Assembly: GCF_001669775.1 (NCBI RefSeq) | Contig: NZ_LXWK01000011.1 | Span: 682,001-746,000, forward strand | Direction of reading: 5' to 3' | Source of the DNA: Rheinheimera sp. SA_1 | GTDB lineage: Bacteria > Pseudomonadota > Gammaproteobacteria > Enterobacterales > Alteromonadaceae | Length of the DNA stretch: 64,000 nucleotides | In this document: piece after piece, positions 8,262-18,166 of the stretch | Layout of the letters: the number at the start of each line of letters is the position of its first letter | How positions within the stretch are numbered: position 1 is the first letter of the stretch | Translations under genes and position numbers: made by a program | The notes under the pieces: generated by a model | What the model saw: only the letters and a program-made list of their open reading frames with translations | Database searches by the model: none | Told to the model about the DNA's origin: nothing

Positions 8262-10517
8262 TTACTCCACTTCACCAACCAGCAATTCATCAATCCGTTG
8301 TAAACCACGGGGTAACTTGTTACCGCGGCGGCCACGCTCACCAACATAGTGGGCTAAGTCACTGGCTTTAATCGTCATTTTGCGTTTACCAGCCACCAAC
8401 GTAATGCCGGATTCAGCTGGCACCACCGCCAGCAACTTCACGAATTCTTCGCGCGAAGCCGAGCGGGCCGATGGAATACTGATGATTTTATTGCCTTTAC
8501 CTTTGCTGAGTTTTGGCAGTTCAGCAATTGGGAATACCAGCATCCGGCCTTCGTTGGAAATAGCCACCACCTGGTCCGTTTCCGGATGTTTAATCGGTAA
8601 CGGTGTCAGTACCTTGGCACCGGTTGGCAACGACAACAATGTTTTACCGGCTTTGTTGCGGCTAAGTAAATCGGCAAAACTGGCGACAAAACCATAACCG
8701 GCATCGCTCGCCAGCAATAACTGCTGGCTATCATCGGCCATCAGCACATGTTCAAAGTTCTCCCCCGCCACCAACGTAAAGCGGCCGGTGAGCGGCTCGC
8801 CCTGGCCACGGGCCGAGGGTAAATCATGCGCTTCTGCAGCAAAACTGCGACCACTGGAATCGATAAAGGCGGCATATTGATTACTACGACCACTGGCTGA
8901 TGACTTGTACCCGTCACCGGCTTTGTATTGCAGACTGTTACCGTCGACATCGTGACCTTTGGCACAGCGCACCCAGCCTTTGTCCGATAAAATTACCGTG
9001 ACCGGTTCACTTGGCAATAATTCTTTTTCGCTCAGCGCTTTCGCTTCGCCACGCGAAACTATTGGGCTACGACGGTCATCGCCATATTTCAGCGCATCAG
9101 CTTCCAGTTCGTCACGAATCAGCTTAGTCAGCTTTTTCTCTGAACCTAAAATGCTTTGTAACTTATCACGCTCTTTTGAAAGTTCGTCCAATTCACCACG
9201 GATTTTCATTTCTTCGAGTTTGGCTAAATGCCGTAACTTCAACTCAAGAATGGCTTCAGCCTGGCGTTCGGTAATACCAAAATGAGCGATCAGCACTGGC
9301 TTTGGTTCATCGTGCTGACGGATGATCCGGATCACTTCATCGATATTCAAAAAGGCAATTAATAAACCTTCCAGCACATGGATACGATCCAGTACTTTAT
9401 CCAGGCGATATTGCAACCGCCGACGCACGGTATCACGGCGGAACATCAGCCATTCGCTGAGGATTTCCAACAGGTTTTTCACCCGTGGCCGTTGGTCTAG
9501 CCCGAGAATATTCAGGTTAACCCGGTAGGATTTTTCAAGATCGGTGGTAGCGAACAAATGTTGCATCAACTGTTCAACATCAATGCGATTCGAACGCGGC
9601 ACGATAACAATCCGGGTTGGACTCTCGTGATCCGACTCATCGCGTAAATCCGACACCATCGGCAGCTTTTTCGCATTCATCTGCGCGGCGATTTGCTCCA
9701 GCACTTTCGAGCCCGACGTTTGATGCGGCAATGCAGTAATGATGATATCGCCGTCTTCCTGGGTATAAATCGCCCGCATCCGCACTGAACCACGGCCAGT
9801 TTCATAGATACTTTGCAGTTCGTGTTTTGGCGTGATGATTTCAGCGTCGGTCGGATAATCCGGACCTTGCACATACTGCAATAAATCGTTGACCGATGAC
9901 GCCGGGTTATCTAATAAATGGCAGGCGGCAGCGGCAATTTCGCGCACGTTATGCGGCGGAATATCGGTCGCCATCCCCACGGCAATACCGGTAATGCCAT
10001 TCAGCAAAATATGCGGTAACCGGGCTGGTAGGGTTCTGGGTTCTTCCAGCGTGCCGTCAAAGTTTGGCAACCAGTCAACGGTGCCCTGGCCTAATTCGCT
10101 AAGCAGTAACTCACTGAATTTAGATAATTTTGCTTCGGTGTAACGCATCGCCGCAAAGGATTTTGGATCGTCCGGCGCACCCCAGTTGCCCTGACCGTCG
10201 ACCAGCGGGTAACGATAAGAAAACGGCTGCGCCATCAACACCATGGCTTCATAACAAGCGCTGTCGCCATGCGGGTGGAATTTACCGAGCACATCACCAA
10301 CGGTCCGCGCCGACTTCTTGAACTTCGCCAGATGCGACAAACCCAGTTCCGACATGGCGTAAATAATCCGCCGTTGCACCGGTTTTAAACCGTCACCAAT
10401 GTATGGCAAAGCCCGGTCCATAATGACGTACATCGAATAATTCAGGTAAGCGTCTTCAGTAAAACGCCGCAGCGGCAGTTGTTCTTGTCCGTCTGGAGTT
10501 AGCAGGATTTCAGTCAT
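8262..10517 (-). CDS. parC: DNA topoisomerase IV subunit A
   Basis: This 751-residue protein is the breakage-reunion subunit of topoisomerase IV, which unlinks daughter chromosomes. The N-terminal winged-helix and tower domain contains [17 protein letters not shown] and the catalytic tyrosine in AMRYTEAKL, Tyr126 by my count. The two main quinolone-resistance positions appear wild type: Ser86 and Glu90, six residues offset from the Escherichia coli Ser80 and Glu84. The C-terminal half carries the degenerate beta-pinwheel repeats expected for ParC. parE lies upstream on the same strand but is separated by a TPR gene and an ERIC-like repeat. Confidence 0.97.
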   Translation of the reverse strand: MTEILLTPDGQEQLPLRRFTEDAYLNYSMYVIMDRALPYIGDGLKPVQRRIIYAMSELGLSHLAKFKKSARTVGDVLGKFHPHGDSACYEAMVLMAQPFSYRYPLVDGQGNWGAPDDPKSFAAMRYTEAKLSKFSELLLSELGQGTVDWLPNFDGTLEEPRTLPARLPHILLNGITGIAVGMATDIPPHNVREIAAAACHLLDNPASSVNDLLQYVQGPDYPTDAEIITPKHELQSIYETGRGSVRMRAIYTQEDGDIIITALPHQTSGSKVLEQIAAQMNAKKLPMVSDLRDESDHESPTRIVIVPRSNRIDVEQLMQHLFATTDLEKSYRVNLNILGLDQRPRVKNLLEILSEWLMFRRDTVRRRLQYRLDKVLDRIHVLEGLLIAFLNIDEVIRIIRQHDEPKPVLIAHFGITERQAEAILELKLRHLAKLEEMKIRGELDELSKERDKLQSILGSEKKLTKLIRDELEADALKYGDDRRSPIVSRGEAKALSEKELLPSEPVTVILSDKGWVRCAKGHDVDGNSLQYKAGDGYKSSASGRSNQYAAFIDSSGRSFAAEAHDLPSARGQGEPLTGRFTLVAGENFEHVLMADDSQQLLLASDAGYGFVASFADLLSRNKAGKTLLSLPTGAKVLTPLPIKHPETDQVVAISNEGRMLVFPIAELPKLSKGKGNKIISIPSARSASREEFVKLLAVVPAESGITLVAGKRKMTIKASDLAHYVGERGRRGNKLPRGLQRIDELLVGEVE

Positions 10518-10537
10518 CTAAGGTCCTAATGAAAACG

Positions 10538-10678
10538 ATACCCGTCATCCTTGAAGATGCGGGGTTGTTGCCTTCGCTCGCTCGCCCCAGTCACATAGGA
10601 CAACTATGCTCCGGGCCGGGCTGGCGTTCCAGTCTCACGATCTCGTCGCCTACCCGAATCTTCAATGATTTTGGGTAT
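10538..10678. repeat. ERIC-like intergenic repeat, copy 1
   Basis: This 141-base element begins ATACCCGTCATCC and ends ATTTTGGGTAT, so its termini are short inverted repeats. Internally it contains CGCTCGCCCCAGTCACATAG, which matches the conserved centre of enterobacterial repetitive intergenic consensus (ERIC/IRU) elements. A second copy with about 90 percent identity by eye is at 26923-27063. It fills the gap between the TPR gene (whose stop is 18 bases away) and parC. ERICs are non-coding and are moved by an unknown mechanism. Confidence 0.85.
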
Positions 10679-10695
10679 ATGCACAACAGCCTGAT

Positions 10696-12102
10696 TCAGG
10701 GTGCCGGTGGCAATGTTTGTGGCAATTGCGCCCGTCGACGGGTCCACTGCCACAATAATAAAATGAATAACACCAGGCTGGTGCAGGCAAAAATTGCCAG
10801 CCACAACCATTGGATCTGCCGGTTCCGTTCGATTTCCTGCAGTTTCAGTGCTTGTAGTTCGTTGTCTTTTTCCAGCAGCTGATTCCGCGCTTCCTGCCGT
10901 TCGGCATCAAAACTCAACCGCAGTTTTTGCACGTCCATGTCACGTTTATTGTCTTGTAAATCGATATAAGCTTCGAAAAATTTATCAAGCGTCTGGTAGG
11001 CTTTTTCATAGTTACCGGCATCGGCATATAGCCGCGCGCGTAAATCGTCAAAATGCAGTGCATAAAATCTGTCTGAGGTGTTTTTACTTTCATCCAGTTG
11101 CTCAGCCGCTAAATCGACCTGCTGCATTGCCAGACTAATTTGCCCTAAACTCCGAAAAATTTTCGCCTTGATAAAATGATGTTCACTGATTTGAAAAGTC
11201 GACTGCAACGACGGCAGATAAGTTTCAGCTTTTTCAATGTAAGTGATCGCCGCATCAAGCTTTTTCATCCGTCTATTGGTGTTGGCGAGCCCCATATAAG
11301 CGAAATACAAACTGACCGGATCTTCCTGTTCCAGACTCACTTTTAACATCTGGTCAAAAATGGCCAGCGCCTGCTCTTGTTTGTCCAGATAACCATAGGT
11401 TGACGCCAGGTTATACCAGACCATCAGTTTACTTTTAGCCCAGCCAAGCTTATCGAATAATTTAAACGACTCTTCCAGAAACTGCTGACCTTCATCATCG
11501 ACCGCTAGCATAGTGTACATCAGGCCCAACTCGGCCTGCACCAGTGCCAGCATTTCGGTGTCATTTAGTTTCACTGCTCTGTCGTAAGCTTGCTTGAGCA
11601 TATCCAGCGCTTTTGGGCTTTCGTTTTCTTCGGATAACATTGCCGCCAGATTGGTCAGCCCCTGGATCATCAGTTTTTCGTTTTGCAGCGATTCGGCAAG
11701 CGTCATGCCTTTTTGATAATACTCATTGGCAACTGCATATTCGCGCTGCGTTTCCAATGCAAAACCCATGCTGTACAGCAATTCCACCCGGGTTGGCGTT
11801 TTTTGATCCGCGGTTAGCGCCAAACCTCGTTCTGCCACCGCCATTTGTTCACGGTAACGGCCCAATACTTCATACATCATCGCCACTTCACTGAGCCACA
11901 CCGCCTGCACATCCACCGGCCAGCGGCCATATTCGGCTTCATACTGTTTTGCCAACTGCAGCATGGCTTCTGGTTTTTTATATTTATTCTGTTGCACCTG
12001 CACTAGCCAATCCGGCAACACCGGCTCGGTGGCAGCCCATGCCTGGCTTAGCCATAACCAGCTGCACAGCAGTATGCTGCGCCACAATGTTTTGCTGTTC
12101 AT
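10696..12102 (-). CDS. exported TPR protein with C-terminal membrane anchor
   Basis: This 468-residue protein has a signal peptide (about 1-23), about eight tetratricopeptide-type helical repeats (about 70-370; for example ALVQAELGLMYTMLA and ALAIFDQMLKVSL), a coiled-coil stretch (about 375-425) and one transmembrane helix (about 428-448). It ends after a short basic and proline-rich tail. That layout is the sensory half of many TPR histidine kinases and diguanylate cyclases, but no output domain follows. It sits between parE and parC, where most relatives have no such gene. The stop is 18 bases from an ERIC-like repeat. Its function is unknown; peptide or protein binding in the periplasm is an inference. 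Confidence 0.7.
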   Translation of the reverse strand: MNSKTLWRSILLCSWLWLSQAWAATEPVLPDWLVQVQQNKYKKPEAMLQLAKQYEAEYGRWPVDVQAVWLSEVAMMYEVLGRYREQMAVAERGLALTADQKTPTRVELLYSMGFALETQREYAVANEYYQKGMTLAESLQNEKLMIQGLTNLAAMLSEENESPKALDMLKQAYDRAVKLNDTEMLALVQAELGLMYTMLAVDDEGQQFLEESFKLFDKLGWAKSKLMVWYNLASTYGYLDKQEQALAIFDQMLKVSLEQEDPVSLYFAYMGLANTNRRMKKLDAAITYIEKAETYLPSLQSTFQISEHHFIKAKIFRSLGQISLAMQQVDLAAEQLDESKNTSDRFYALHFDDLRARLYADAGNYEKAYQTLDKFFEAYIDLQDNKRDMDVQKLRLSFDAERQEARNQLLEKDNELQALKLQEIERNRQIQWLWLAIFACTSLVLFILLLWQWTRRRAQLPQTLPPAP

Positions 12103-12210
12103 AAGAATAATAATGCATCCTTGTTGCGTAATTAATCTGTTTCAAAGCAGTATACCCAGAACCGGTTGCCAGAGCACAACTCAGTTTTTTAAAAGCTTTT
12201 TATGCCTTTT

Positions 12211-14103
12211 TTATGCAATGACCGCCCGGTCGCCTTTCATTTCCAGCCAATCGCGCCTGTCATTAGCACGTTTTTTCGCCAGTAACATATCCATCATTTC
12301 CATCGTTTGCTGCACATCGTCAATCGTCAGCTGTACCAGACGACGGGTATTTGGATCCATCGTGGTTTCACGCAGCTGTAATGGGTTCATTTCGCCCAGA
12401 CCTTTAAAGCGCTGCACGTTAATTTTGCCACGCTTTTTCTCAGCTTCCAGCCGGTCTAACACACCGTTTTTCTCTTCTTCATCCAGTGCGTAATAGACTT
12501 CTTTGCCTATATCAATGCGGTACAACGGCGGCATCGCCACGTAGACATGACCGGCATCAACCAGAGAGCGGAAATGTTGCATAAAAAGCGCACAGAGCAA
12601 GGTTGCGATATGCAGACCGTCAGAATCGGCGTCAGCCAGAATACAAATTTTACCGTAGCGCAGTTGAGTTAAATCAACCGAGTTCGGATCCATGCCAATC
12701 GCCACCGAAATATCATGCACTTCCTGCGAGCCAAGAATTTGTTCGGAATCGACTTCCCAAGTATTCAAAATTTTCCCGCGCAGTGGCATCACCGCCTGAA
12801 ATTCGCGATCCCGCGCCTGTTTGGCCGAGCCACCAGCAGAATCCCCTTCCACTAAAAACAATTCGGTACGGTTGACATCCTGCGCGCTACAGTCGGCTAA
12901 TTTGCCCGGTAAAGCAGGCCCGGCCGTGACTTTTTTACGGACGATTTTTTTGGCGGCTTTTAAACGTTTTTGCGCATTGTTAATACAAAATTCCGCCAAC
13001 ATCTCGGCGATTTCAGTGTGCTCGTTTAGCCATAAACTAAAGCTGTCTTTGACCACCCCCGTGACAAAAGAAGCCGCCTGACGGCTGGATAAGCGCTCTT
13101 TGGTCTGGCCGGCGAATTGTGGCTCCTGCATTTTCAGCGACAGAATGTAACTACAACGATCCCAAACGTCTTCCGGCGTTAACTTAATACCGCGTGGCAT
13201 TAAGTTTCTAAATTCACAAAAATCGCGTAATGCTTCCAGCAAACCCTGACGTAAACCGTTGGTGTGAGTGCCGCCCTGCGCTGTGGGGATTAGGTTGACA
13301 TAACTTTCGGTGACCAGCTCGCCGCCTTCCGGCAACCATAACACCGCCCACTCCACCGCTTCATGACTGGCGGCAAAACTACCGGTAAAAGGTGTTTCGG
13401 GCAGTGCGACCATGTCTTTAACCGCATCAATCAAATAATCGCGGATACCGGCGATATAACACCAGCTGTAACTCTGATCGTTAACTTTATCTTCGAATTT
13501 AACCGTCAGGCCGGGGCACAATACCGCTTTGGCTTTCAGCACATGCAGCAACCGGCTGACCGAAAATTTATTGGAATCGAAATACTTTGGATCTGGCCAG
13601 AACCGCACGCGGGTTCCGGTATTACGCTTGCCAACCGTGCCGGTAATCGCCAGTTCCGACACTTTAAATCCGTGTTCAAACGCCATTTCATAGACATTGC
13701 CATCACGGCGTACGGCCACGTCAACCCGGGTTGATAAGGCGTTGACCACTGAAATACCTACCCCGTGCAGACCACCGGAAAACTGATAATTTTTGTTGGA
13801 GAATTTACCGCCGGCGTGCAGGCGGCACAAAATTAGTTCCACCCCACTGACGCCCTCCTCCGGATGAATATCGACCGGCATACCACGGCCGTTATCAATG
13901 ACTTCCAGCGACTGATCCGGATGCAAAATCACCTGAATTTGATCAGCATGACCGGCCAAAGCTTCATCGACGCTGTTATCGATGACTTCCTGCCCCATAT
14001 GGTTCGGGCGGGTGGTATCGGTATACATTCCGGGACGGCGCTGCACCGGTTCAAGACCGGTCAGTACCTCAATCGAATCAGCATTATAAAGTTGTTCAGT
14101 CAT
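12211..14103 (-). CDS. parE: DNA topoisomerase IV subunit B
   Basis: This 630-residue GHKL ATPase subunit of topoisomerase IV matches the usual ParE length. The ATP-binding N-box lies in GQEVIDNSVDEALAG (about 38-52), followed by DNGRGMPVDIHPEEGVSG and the glycine-rich GGLHGVGISVVNALS. The TOPRIM domain has LFLVEGDSAGGSAKQARDR (about 412-430) and a DADSDGLHI metal site (about 490-498). The C-terminus has the conserved RFKGLGEMNP loop. The ribosome site is weak. Two tandem 14-base repeats lie upstream (14171-14199). Confidence 0.97.
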   Translation of the reverse strand: MTEQLYNADSIEVLTGLEPVQRRPGMYTDTTRPNHMGQEVIDNSVDEALAGHADQIQVILHPDQSLEVIDNGRGMPVDIHPEEGVSGVELILCRLHAGGKFSNKNYQFSGGLHGVGISVVNALSTRVDVAVRRDGNVYEMAFEHGFKVSELAITGTVGKRNTGTRVRFWPDPKYFDSNKFSVSRLLHVLKAKAVLCPGLTVKFEDKVNDQSYSWCYIAGIRDYLIDAVKDMVALPETPFTGSFAASHEAVEWAVLWLPEGGELVTESYVNLIPTAQGGTHTNGLRQGLLEALRDFCEFRNLMPRGIKLTPEDVWDRCSYILSLKMQEPQFAGQTKERLSSRQAASFVTGVVKDSFSLWLNEHTEIAEMLAEFCINNAQKRLKAAKKIVRKKVTAGPALPGKLADCSAQDVNRTELFLVEGDSAGGSAKQARDREFQAVMPLRGKILNTWEVDSEQILGSQEVHDISVAIGMDPNSVDLTQLRYGKICILADADSDGLHIATLLCALFMQHFRSLVDAGHVYVAMPPLYRIDIGKEVYYALDEEEKNGVLDRLEAEKKRGKINVQRFKGLGEMNPLQLRETTMDPNTRRLVQLTIDDVQQTMEMMDMLLAKKRANDRRDWLEMKGDRAVIA

Positions 14104-14170
14104 GGTTTTACTCTGGGAGCTAAAGGCATTCCGGCGCGGCGATGGCCACGGGGTGCAAAGATACTGAATT

Positions 14171-14199
14171 AAAAGTCACAGTATCAAAAGTCACTGTAT
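14171..14199. repeat. tandem 14-base direct repeat upstream of parE
   Basis: AAAAGTCACAGTAT (14171-14184) and AAAAGTCACTGTAT (14186-14199) differ by one base and are spaced by 15 bases. They lie 70-95 bases before the parE start and just after the yqiA stop. They may be a duplicated protein site or a chance duplication. Confidence 0.45.
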
Positions 14200-14213
14200 T
14201 GATCACCAGTGTT

Positions 14214-14789
14214 TTACGCTAATTGGCAGAATTTGACAATATCCGGCAACCGATTGGCATAGCCCTGATAGCTGTGATCGCCGCCTTCTTGTACATCTAA
14301 CTGACAATACTGATAAAAATCGAGCGCTTCACGATAATCCAGCACTTCATCACCAGTTTGCAACAACACTTTTATTGATGATTCTGCAGACGGTTTTTGG
14401 GGTACCAGGGCAGCCAGCTGTGGCAGATGTTCAGCGCTGACCTCATAGTGACGCTGCAGCACCGGGTGAAAATAGCGCCCCAGATGGTTTTGCAATAACA
14501 AATGTGGTTGTACCGCCGGATTAATCAGCACTGCTTTACACTGAAACTTTTCTGCCAACCGGGTCGCCAGAAAACCGCCCAATGAACTGCCAATGATGGC
14601 ATCGGGAATGCGACCTTGCAGTGCTTCATCAATAGCGGCAACGGCCTCGAACGGGGTGTAAGGCAAATCTGGTAGTAACAACTGATGTTGCGGTAAATAT
14701 TGCCGAAAATAGTCCGCGGTCAGCAGCGCTTTTTCAGATTGTGACGAGCTGGCAAAGCCATGCAGATACAGCACTAATTTTGCAGTCAA
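14214..14789 (-). CDS. yqiA: YqiA family esterase
   Basis: This 191-residue alpha/beta-hydrolase is similar in length to Escherichia coli YqiA, a predicted esterase. LVLYLHGFASS near the start forms the oxyanion region, IIGSSLGGFLA contains the nucleophile motif GSSLGG, and GDEVLDY and GDHSY supply the likely Asp and His. The open frame runs 18 codons further upstream but is not conserved there. I place the start at a TTG that overlaps the cpdA stop (TTGA), giving tight coupling with GGGAG upstream. It belongs to the nudF-yqiB-cpdA-yqiA-parE cluster. Confidence 0.85.
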   Translation of the reverse strand: MTAKLVLYLHGFASSSQSEKALLTADYFRQYLPQHQLLLPDLPYTPFEAVAAIDEALQGRIPDAIIGSSLGGFLATRLAEKFQCKAVLINPAVQPHLLLQNHLGRYFHPVLQRHYEVSAEHLPQLAALVPQKPSAESSIKVLLQTGDEVLDYREALDFYQYCQLDVQEGGDHSYQGYANRLPDIVKFCQLA

Positions 14790-15547
14790 AGCCGGATAAA
14801 CTCCCAATATACACTGCCATCGGCAGCAAAATTCCAGACACAACCCTGTGGCCCCTGATCTTCAGTTTGCCAATCTGCGCTTAGTGTAAACTGCACTGAA
14901 GTCGCCGGACAACCAACAATAGTCAAACCAGCAGCATGAGTAGTCTGATAAGCATGATGGCAGTGGCCATGCGCCAGACCTTTCACTTGTGGGTGTGCTG
15001 CTAATAACGTCAGTAGTGCTTCGGGTTGCTGTAGCGAATGCCGGTCAATAGCTGCGCCAATCGGTATTGGATGATGATGGCAATATATCCAGACTGGCGT
15101 TGGGTCGTTTTTAAGGGCAGCTTCAAGTTCAAGTAATCTTGGCGGGTCAACTTCTCCGGCCGGCGTTGACCCTTTGCTGTTTAATAATAACCATTTCCAG
15201 CCACTGGCTGATAGTTCGGTGGCAGCAACAAAAGGTGGTTTGGCAAAGGCTTCGGCCATTAACGCGGGTTCATCGTGATTGCCCGGTAAATAAAACACCG
15301 GTGATGACCAGCCCTTCAGTAAATCGGCCAACAACAGATAAGATGCCAGGCTGTGATCCTGGGTTAAATCACCGGTCAGGATCAACGCATCAAAAGGCTG
15401 GTTTTTTAAAGCACTAAGCAAGGAGGCCAGATGCTGATAAGGCTTAATCTGCTGATAATCGCCCTGAGGGTCAGCGAGCAAATGGCAGTCAGTGAGTTGT
15501 AACAAACGGTAAAATGGTTTTACGGCAAACTGATAACGGGCAGACAC
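14786..15547 (-). CDS. cpdA: 3',5'-cyclic AMP phosphodiesterase CpdA
   Basis: This 253-residue calcineurin-like metallophosphoesterase carries all the metal-binding motifs: LTDCHLL (D-x-H), LILTGDLTQD (GD), YLPGNHDEP (GNHD), and the histidines of CHHHPIPIG and GHCHHAY. CpdA hydrolyses cAMP and tunes CRP signalling. The start is a GTG sharing one base with the upstream yqiB stop, and the 3' end overlaps the yqiA TTG start. The gene order matches enteric bacteria. Confidence 0.93.
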   Translation of the reverse strand: MSARYQFAVKPFYRLLQLTDCHLLADPQGDYQQIKPYQHLASLLSALKNQPFDALILTGDLTQDHSLASYLLLADLLKGWSSPVFYLPGNHDEPALMAEAFAKPPFVAATELSASGWKWLLLNSKGSTPAGEVDPPRLLELEAALKNDPTPVWIYCHHHPIPIGAAIDRHSLQQPEALLTLLAAHPQVKGLAHGHCHHAYQTTHAAGLTIVGCPATSVQFTLSADWQTEDQGPQGCVWNFAADGSVYWEFIRL

Positions 15548-16044
15548 TAACTTAAGCTCTCCACATTATGGTACCCCTGGCGCTGACACAACATTAACCA
15601 ATCGCGCAGCAGCAAGTTAATTTGCCGCTTTTCATCGGGCTGCATCATTTCAAGATTTGGGTAATCGTACACTGCTTTAAAACGCCGTACTTGCTGACAA
15701 GACACCACTTCAGCCAGCCGGGCATCGTGATATAACCGTACTTCAAATTGCGGCCGCAACCAACCCAAAGCAGTGTCGCTGACATGTTCAATTTTGATGG
15801 TGGTGGTGAATTTACAAAGCTCCAGCAGTTTAATGCGGTAGCCTTCGTATTCGTTGATTTGAATGACTTTACTGTCACCTGCGCTGGTAGCGCCAGCATT
15901 GATAGTGGCGGCCCCTGCACCGGCATTGTGAGCTGCCACCGCGCCTGGTAAAAAGAATCGCAGCTGGGCATAATTCCGTTCACATAGCGTGAGGAAGTCC
16001 GGCACATATGGCTTATAACTGCGTTTTTTGGCCAACAACGTCAT
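15547..16044 (-). CDS. yqiB: DUF1249 family protein YqiB
   Basis: This 165-residue protein corresponds to the YqiB/DUF1249 family: KRSYKPYVPDFLTLCERNYAQL at the N-terminus and YPNLEMMQPDEKRQINLLLRDWL near the C-terminus are its signature blocks. A low-complexity Ala/Gly insert (about 35-55) is unusual. The biochemical role is unknown. It lies between nudF (9 bases upstream) and cpdA (1-base overlap), so it is almost surely in one transcript with them. The ATG follows GGGAG at a relaxed spacing. Confidence 0.88.
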   Translation of the reverse strand: MTLLAKKRSYKPYVPDFLTLCERNYAQLRFFLPGAVAAHNAGAGAATINAGATSAGDSKVIQINEYEGYRIKLLELCKFTTTIKIEHVSDTALGWLRPQFEVRLYHDARLAEVVSCQQVRRFKAVYDYPNLEMMQPDEKRQINLLLRDWLMLCQRQGYHNVESLS

Positions 16045-16053
16045 GGCTGAATG

Positions 16054-16701
16054 CTACTCCCAGGCCGCACGAATTTTTGCGTGATTTAATTCCAACCATT
16101 GTAGTGCAATCACTGTCGCCGCATTGTCAATTTTACCATCGGCCAATAATTGCATCGCTTCACTGCGACTCATCAGATGCACCCGGATATCTTCATGCTC
16201 TTCCGGCAATCCAAAAACGCCGGGTTGCACCGGGGCAATTAATTCGCCTAAATACAAATAAATCCGTTCAGTAGTGCCGCCAGGACTGGATAAATAACTG
16301 AGCATTGGCTCTAACCGGCCAAGTGTTAAACCTGCTTCTTCCAATGCTTCGCGCCTTGCCACTTGCTCGCGTTCTTCATCCTGACCGTCTTCATTTTGAC
16401 CAATCATGCCGGCAACAGCTTCCAACAACCAGGGGCTTTGACTACTGTCCTTCGCTCCCAACCGGATTTGTTCGATCAATACCAGTTGATCAAAGTTCAC
16501 GTCATAAGGCAACACCACCACCGCATGACCGCGCTCGAACATTTCCCGGGTGACCACCTCACTCCAACCGCCCGCAAACAGCCGATGACGCATTTTGTAT
16601 TCATTAATCCGGAAAAAACCCTGAAAAACCGTGCGTTGACCGAGGATGTCAACATCATCATGTTGGAAAGTGGGATACTCGATCCCCTTGATTTCAGACA
16701 T
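16054..16701 (-). CDS. nudF: ADP-ribose pyrophosphatase (Nudix)
   Basis: This 215-residue Nudix hydrolase splits ADP-ribose to AMP and ribose 5-phosphate. The Nudix box is visible around residues 98-121 (GMIGQN, then REALEEAGL), with a 16-residue downstream extension to PGG as in ADP-ribose hydrolases. The longest frame opens at a GTG at 16713. I prefer the ATG four codons on, which has GTGAG at a sensible distance. It is the first gene of the nudF-yqiB-cpdA-yqiA run and is divergent from tolC across about 115 bases that must hold both promoters. Confidence 0.93.
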   Translation of the reverse strand: MSEIKGIEYPTFQHDDVDILGQRTVFQGFFRINEYKMRHRLFAGGWSEVVTREMFERGHAVVVLPYDVNFDQLVLIEQIRLGAKDSSQSPWLLEAVAGMIGQNEDGQDEEREQVARREALEEAGLTLGRLEPMLSYLSSPGGTTERIYLYLGELIAPVQPGVFGLPEEHEDIRVHLMSRSEAMQLLADGKIDNAATVIALQWLELNHAKIRAAWE

Positions 16702-16816
16702 AATACCACTCACATTCTGTTACACTTAGCCGTACAACTTTTACGCATTAGTTGTGACTTAGTGTACGCTAACACGATATTATTCGTTCACTTTAGTTAT
16801 TCCATAGGATTGGGCT

Positions 16817-18118
16817 ATGAAGAAAACCTTATTACATTCACTGGTCTGTGCGGCCATCGGCCTGTTAAGTCTGCAAGCCAGTGCAGAAAACCTGCAAAAT
16901 GTTTATCAACTCGCATTAAAAAAAGACCCTCTGGTATTGCGCGCTGCAGCACAAAGCGATGCGGCTAAAGCTGCGATAGATATCAGCAAAGCTAATTTTT
17001 TACCTGATATTGGTTTCTCATCGAGTATCGGTAAAGGCCGCGATAAAACTACTGGTGTAACCTCTTCATTTTCAACTAGTTATACTAATCAAATCACCTT
17101 ACAACAGACGATTTTCAATTGGGCTGACTGGTCAAATTTATCGACTGCTGAAAAACAAGCACTGCAAAGCCAAACCAGCTACAACGCTACGTTGCAAGCG
17201 CTGATTGTCAGGGTTTCCACTGCTTATTTTAATGTGCTGAGCGCCGACGACGATTTAACTTTTGTGGTGGCTGAAAAGCGTGCCGTTGAACGTCAGCTGG
17301 AACAAACCAAACAACGTTTTGCGGTCGGTTTAACTGCCATTACCGACGTGCATGAAGCACAAGCACAATATGACAGCGTAGTAGCGCGCGAAATCGCCAC
17401 CACCAATGCGCTGGAAAATGCCAAAGAAGCATTGCAGGAAATTACCGGTGAATACCACTCAAAACTGGCACCGTTAAATACTGCCAACTTCACGCCGGTT
17501 GCACCACAACCAGCTGCTGCAACTGACTGGGTCGCGCTGGCAGAAGAAAATAATCTCGATTTAAAAGTCCGCAAACTGGCATTAGAAATTGCCCAGAACG
17601 ATATTGACATCGCAGACGCCGGACATTATCCAACAGTTGCATTGGATGCATCAAAAACGATAAACGACAGTCGCAATACCTTCCAAAAAGATAGCGATTC
17701 GGTTGGTGTGACTTTGCGTGTGCCAATTTACTCTGGCGGCGCCACTTCAGCCAATCAGGAAGTTCGTCGTGCCAACTATGTGGCTACTAGCGAAGATTTG
17801 GAATTAGGCCATCGCAGCGTATTGCGTCAGACCCGTAGTTTTTATAACAACGTTGGCGCTGCGATTGCCGGTATTAAAGCACTGGAGCAAGCGGTGATTT
17901 CGGCAGAAAGTGCGTTAAAAGCCACTGAAGCTGGTTTTGAAGTGGGCACCCGGACTATCGTCGACGTCCTGATCAGCACGCAGAACCTGTTTAATGCCCG
18001 CCGCAATCTAACCAGAGCCCGTTACGATTATATCCTCGCAGTATTATCACTGAAACAGGCTGCTGGTACCTTAACTGAAGCGGATCTGGATATCGTCAAC
18101 CGCTCGTTAGGTGCATAA
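16817..18118 (+). CDS. tolC: TolC family outer membrane channel
   Basis: This 433-residue protein has a signal peptide (about 1-23) and two structural repeats of long alpha-helices and short beta-strands, the TolC/OEP fold. VYQLALKKDPLV opens the first repeat, ALEIAQNDIDIADAGHYPTVAL opens the second, and GFEVGTRTIVDVL is the conserved turn near the C-terminus. TolC trimers form the outer-membrane exit duct for RND, ABC and MFS pumps and type I secretion. The RND operon at 52825-57124 lacks its own channel gene, so this TolC is a candidate partner. ATG follows AGGATTGGGCT. A terminator follows at 18141. Confidence 0.95.
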   Translation: MKKTLLHSLVCAAIGLLSLQASAENLQNVYQLALKKDPLVLRAAAQSDAAKAAIDISKANFLPDIGFSSSIGKGRDKTTGVTSSFSTSYTNQITLQQTIFNWADWSNLSTAEKQALQSQTSYNATLQALIVRVSTAYFNVLSADDDLTFVVAEKRAVERQLEQTKQRFAVGLTAITDVHEAQAQYDSVVAREIATTNALENAKEALQEITGEYHSKLAPLNTANFTPVAPQPAAATDWVALAEENNLDLKVRKLALEIAQNDIDIADAGHYPTVALDASKTINDSRNTFQKDSDSVGVTLRVPIYSGGATSANQEVRRANYVATSEDLELGHRSVLRQTRSFYNNVGAAIAGIKALEQAVISAESALKATEAGFEVGTRTIVDVLISTQNLFNARRNLTRARYDYILAVLSLKQAAGTLTEADLDIVNRSLGA

Positions 18119-18140
18119 CTTTCTAAGGTTTTAAGTTTGA

Positions 18141-18166
18141 AAGGTCCGGTGCGCCGGACCTTTTTG
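18141..18166 (+). terminator. terminator of tolC
   Basis: AAGGTCCGG (18141-18149) pairs with CCGGACCTT (18154-18162) around a four-base loop, followed by TTTTTG. It is a canonical intrinsic terminator 23 bases after the tolC stop. Confidence 0.9.
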
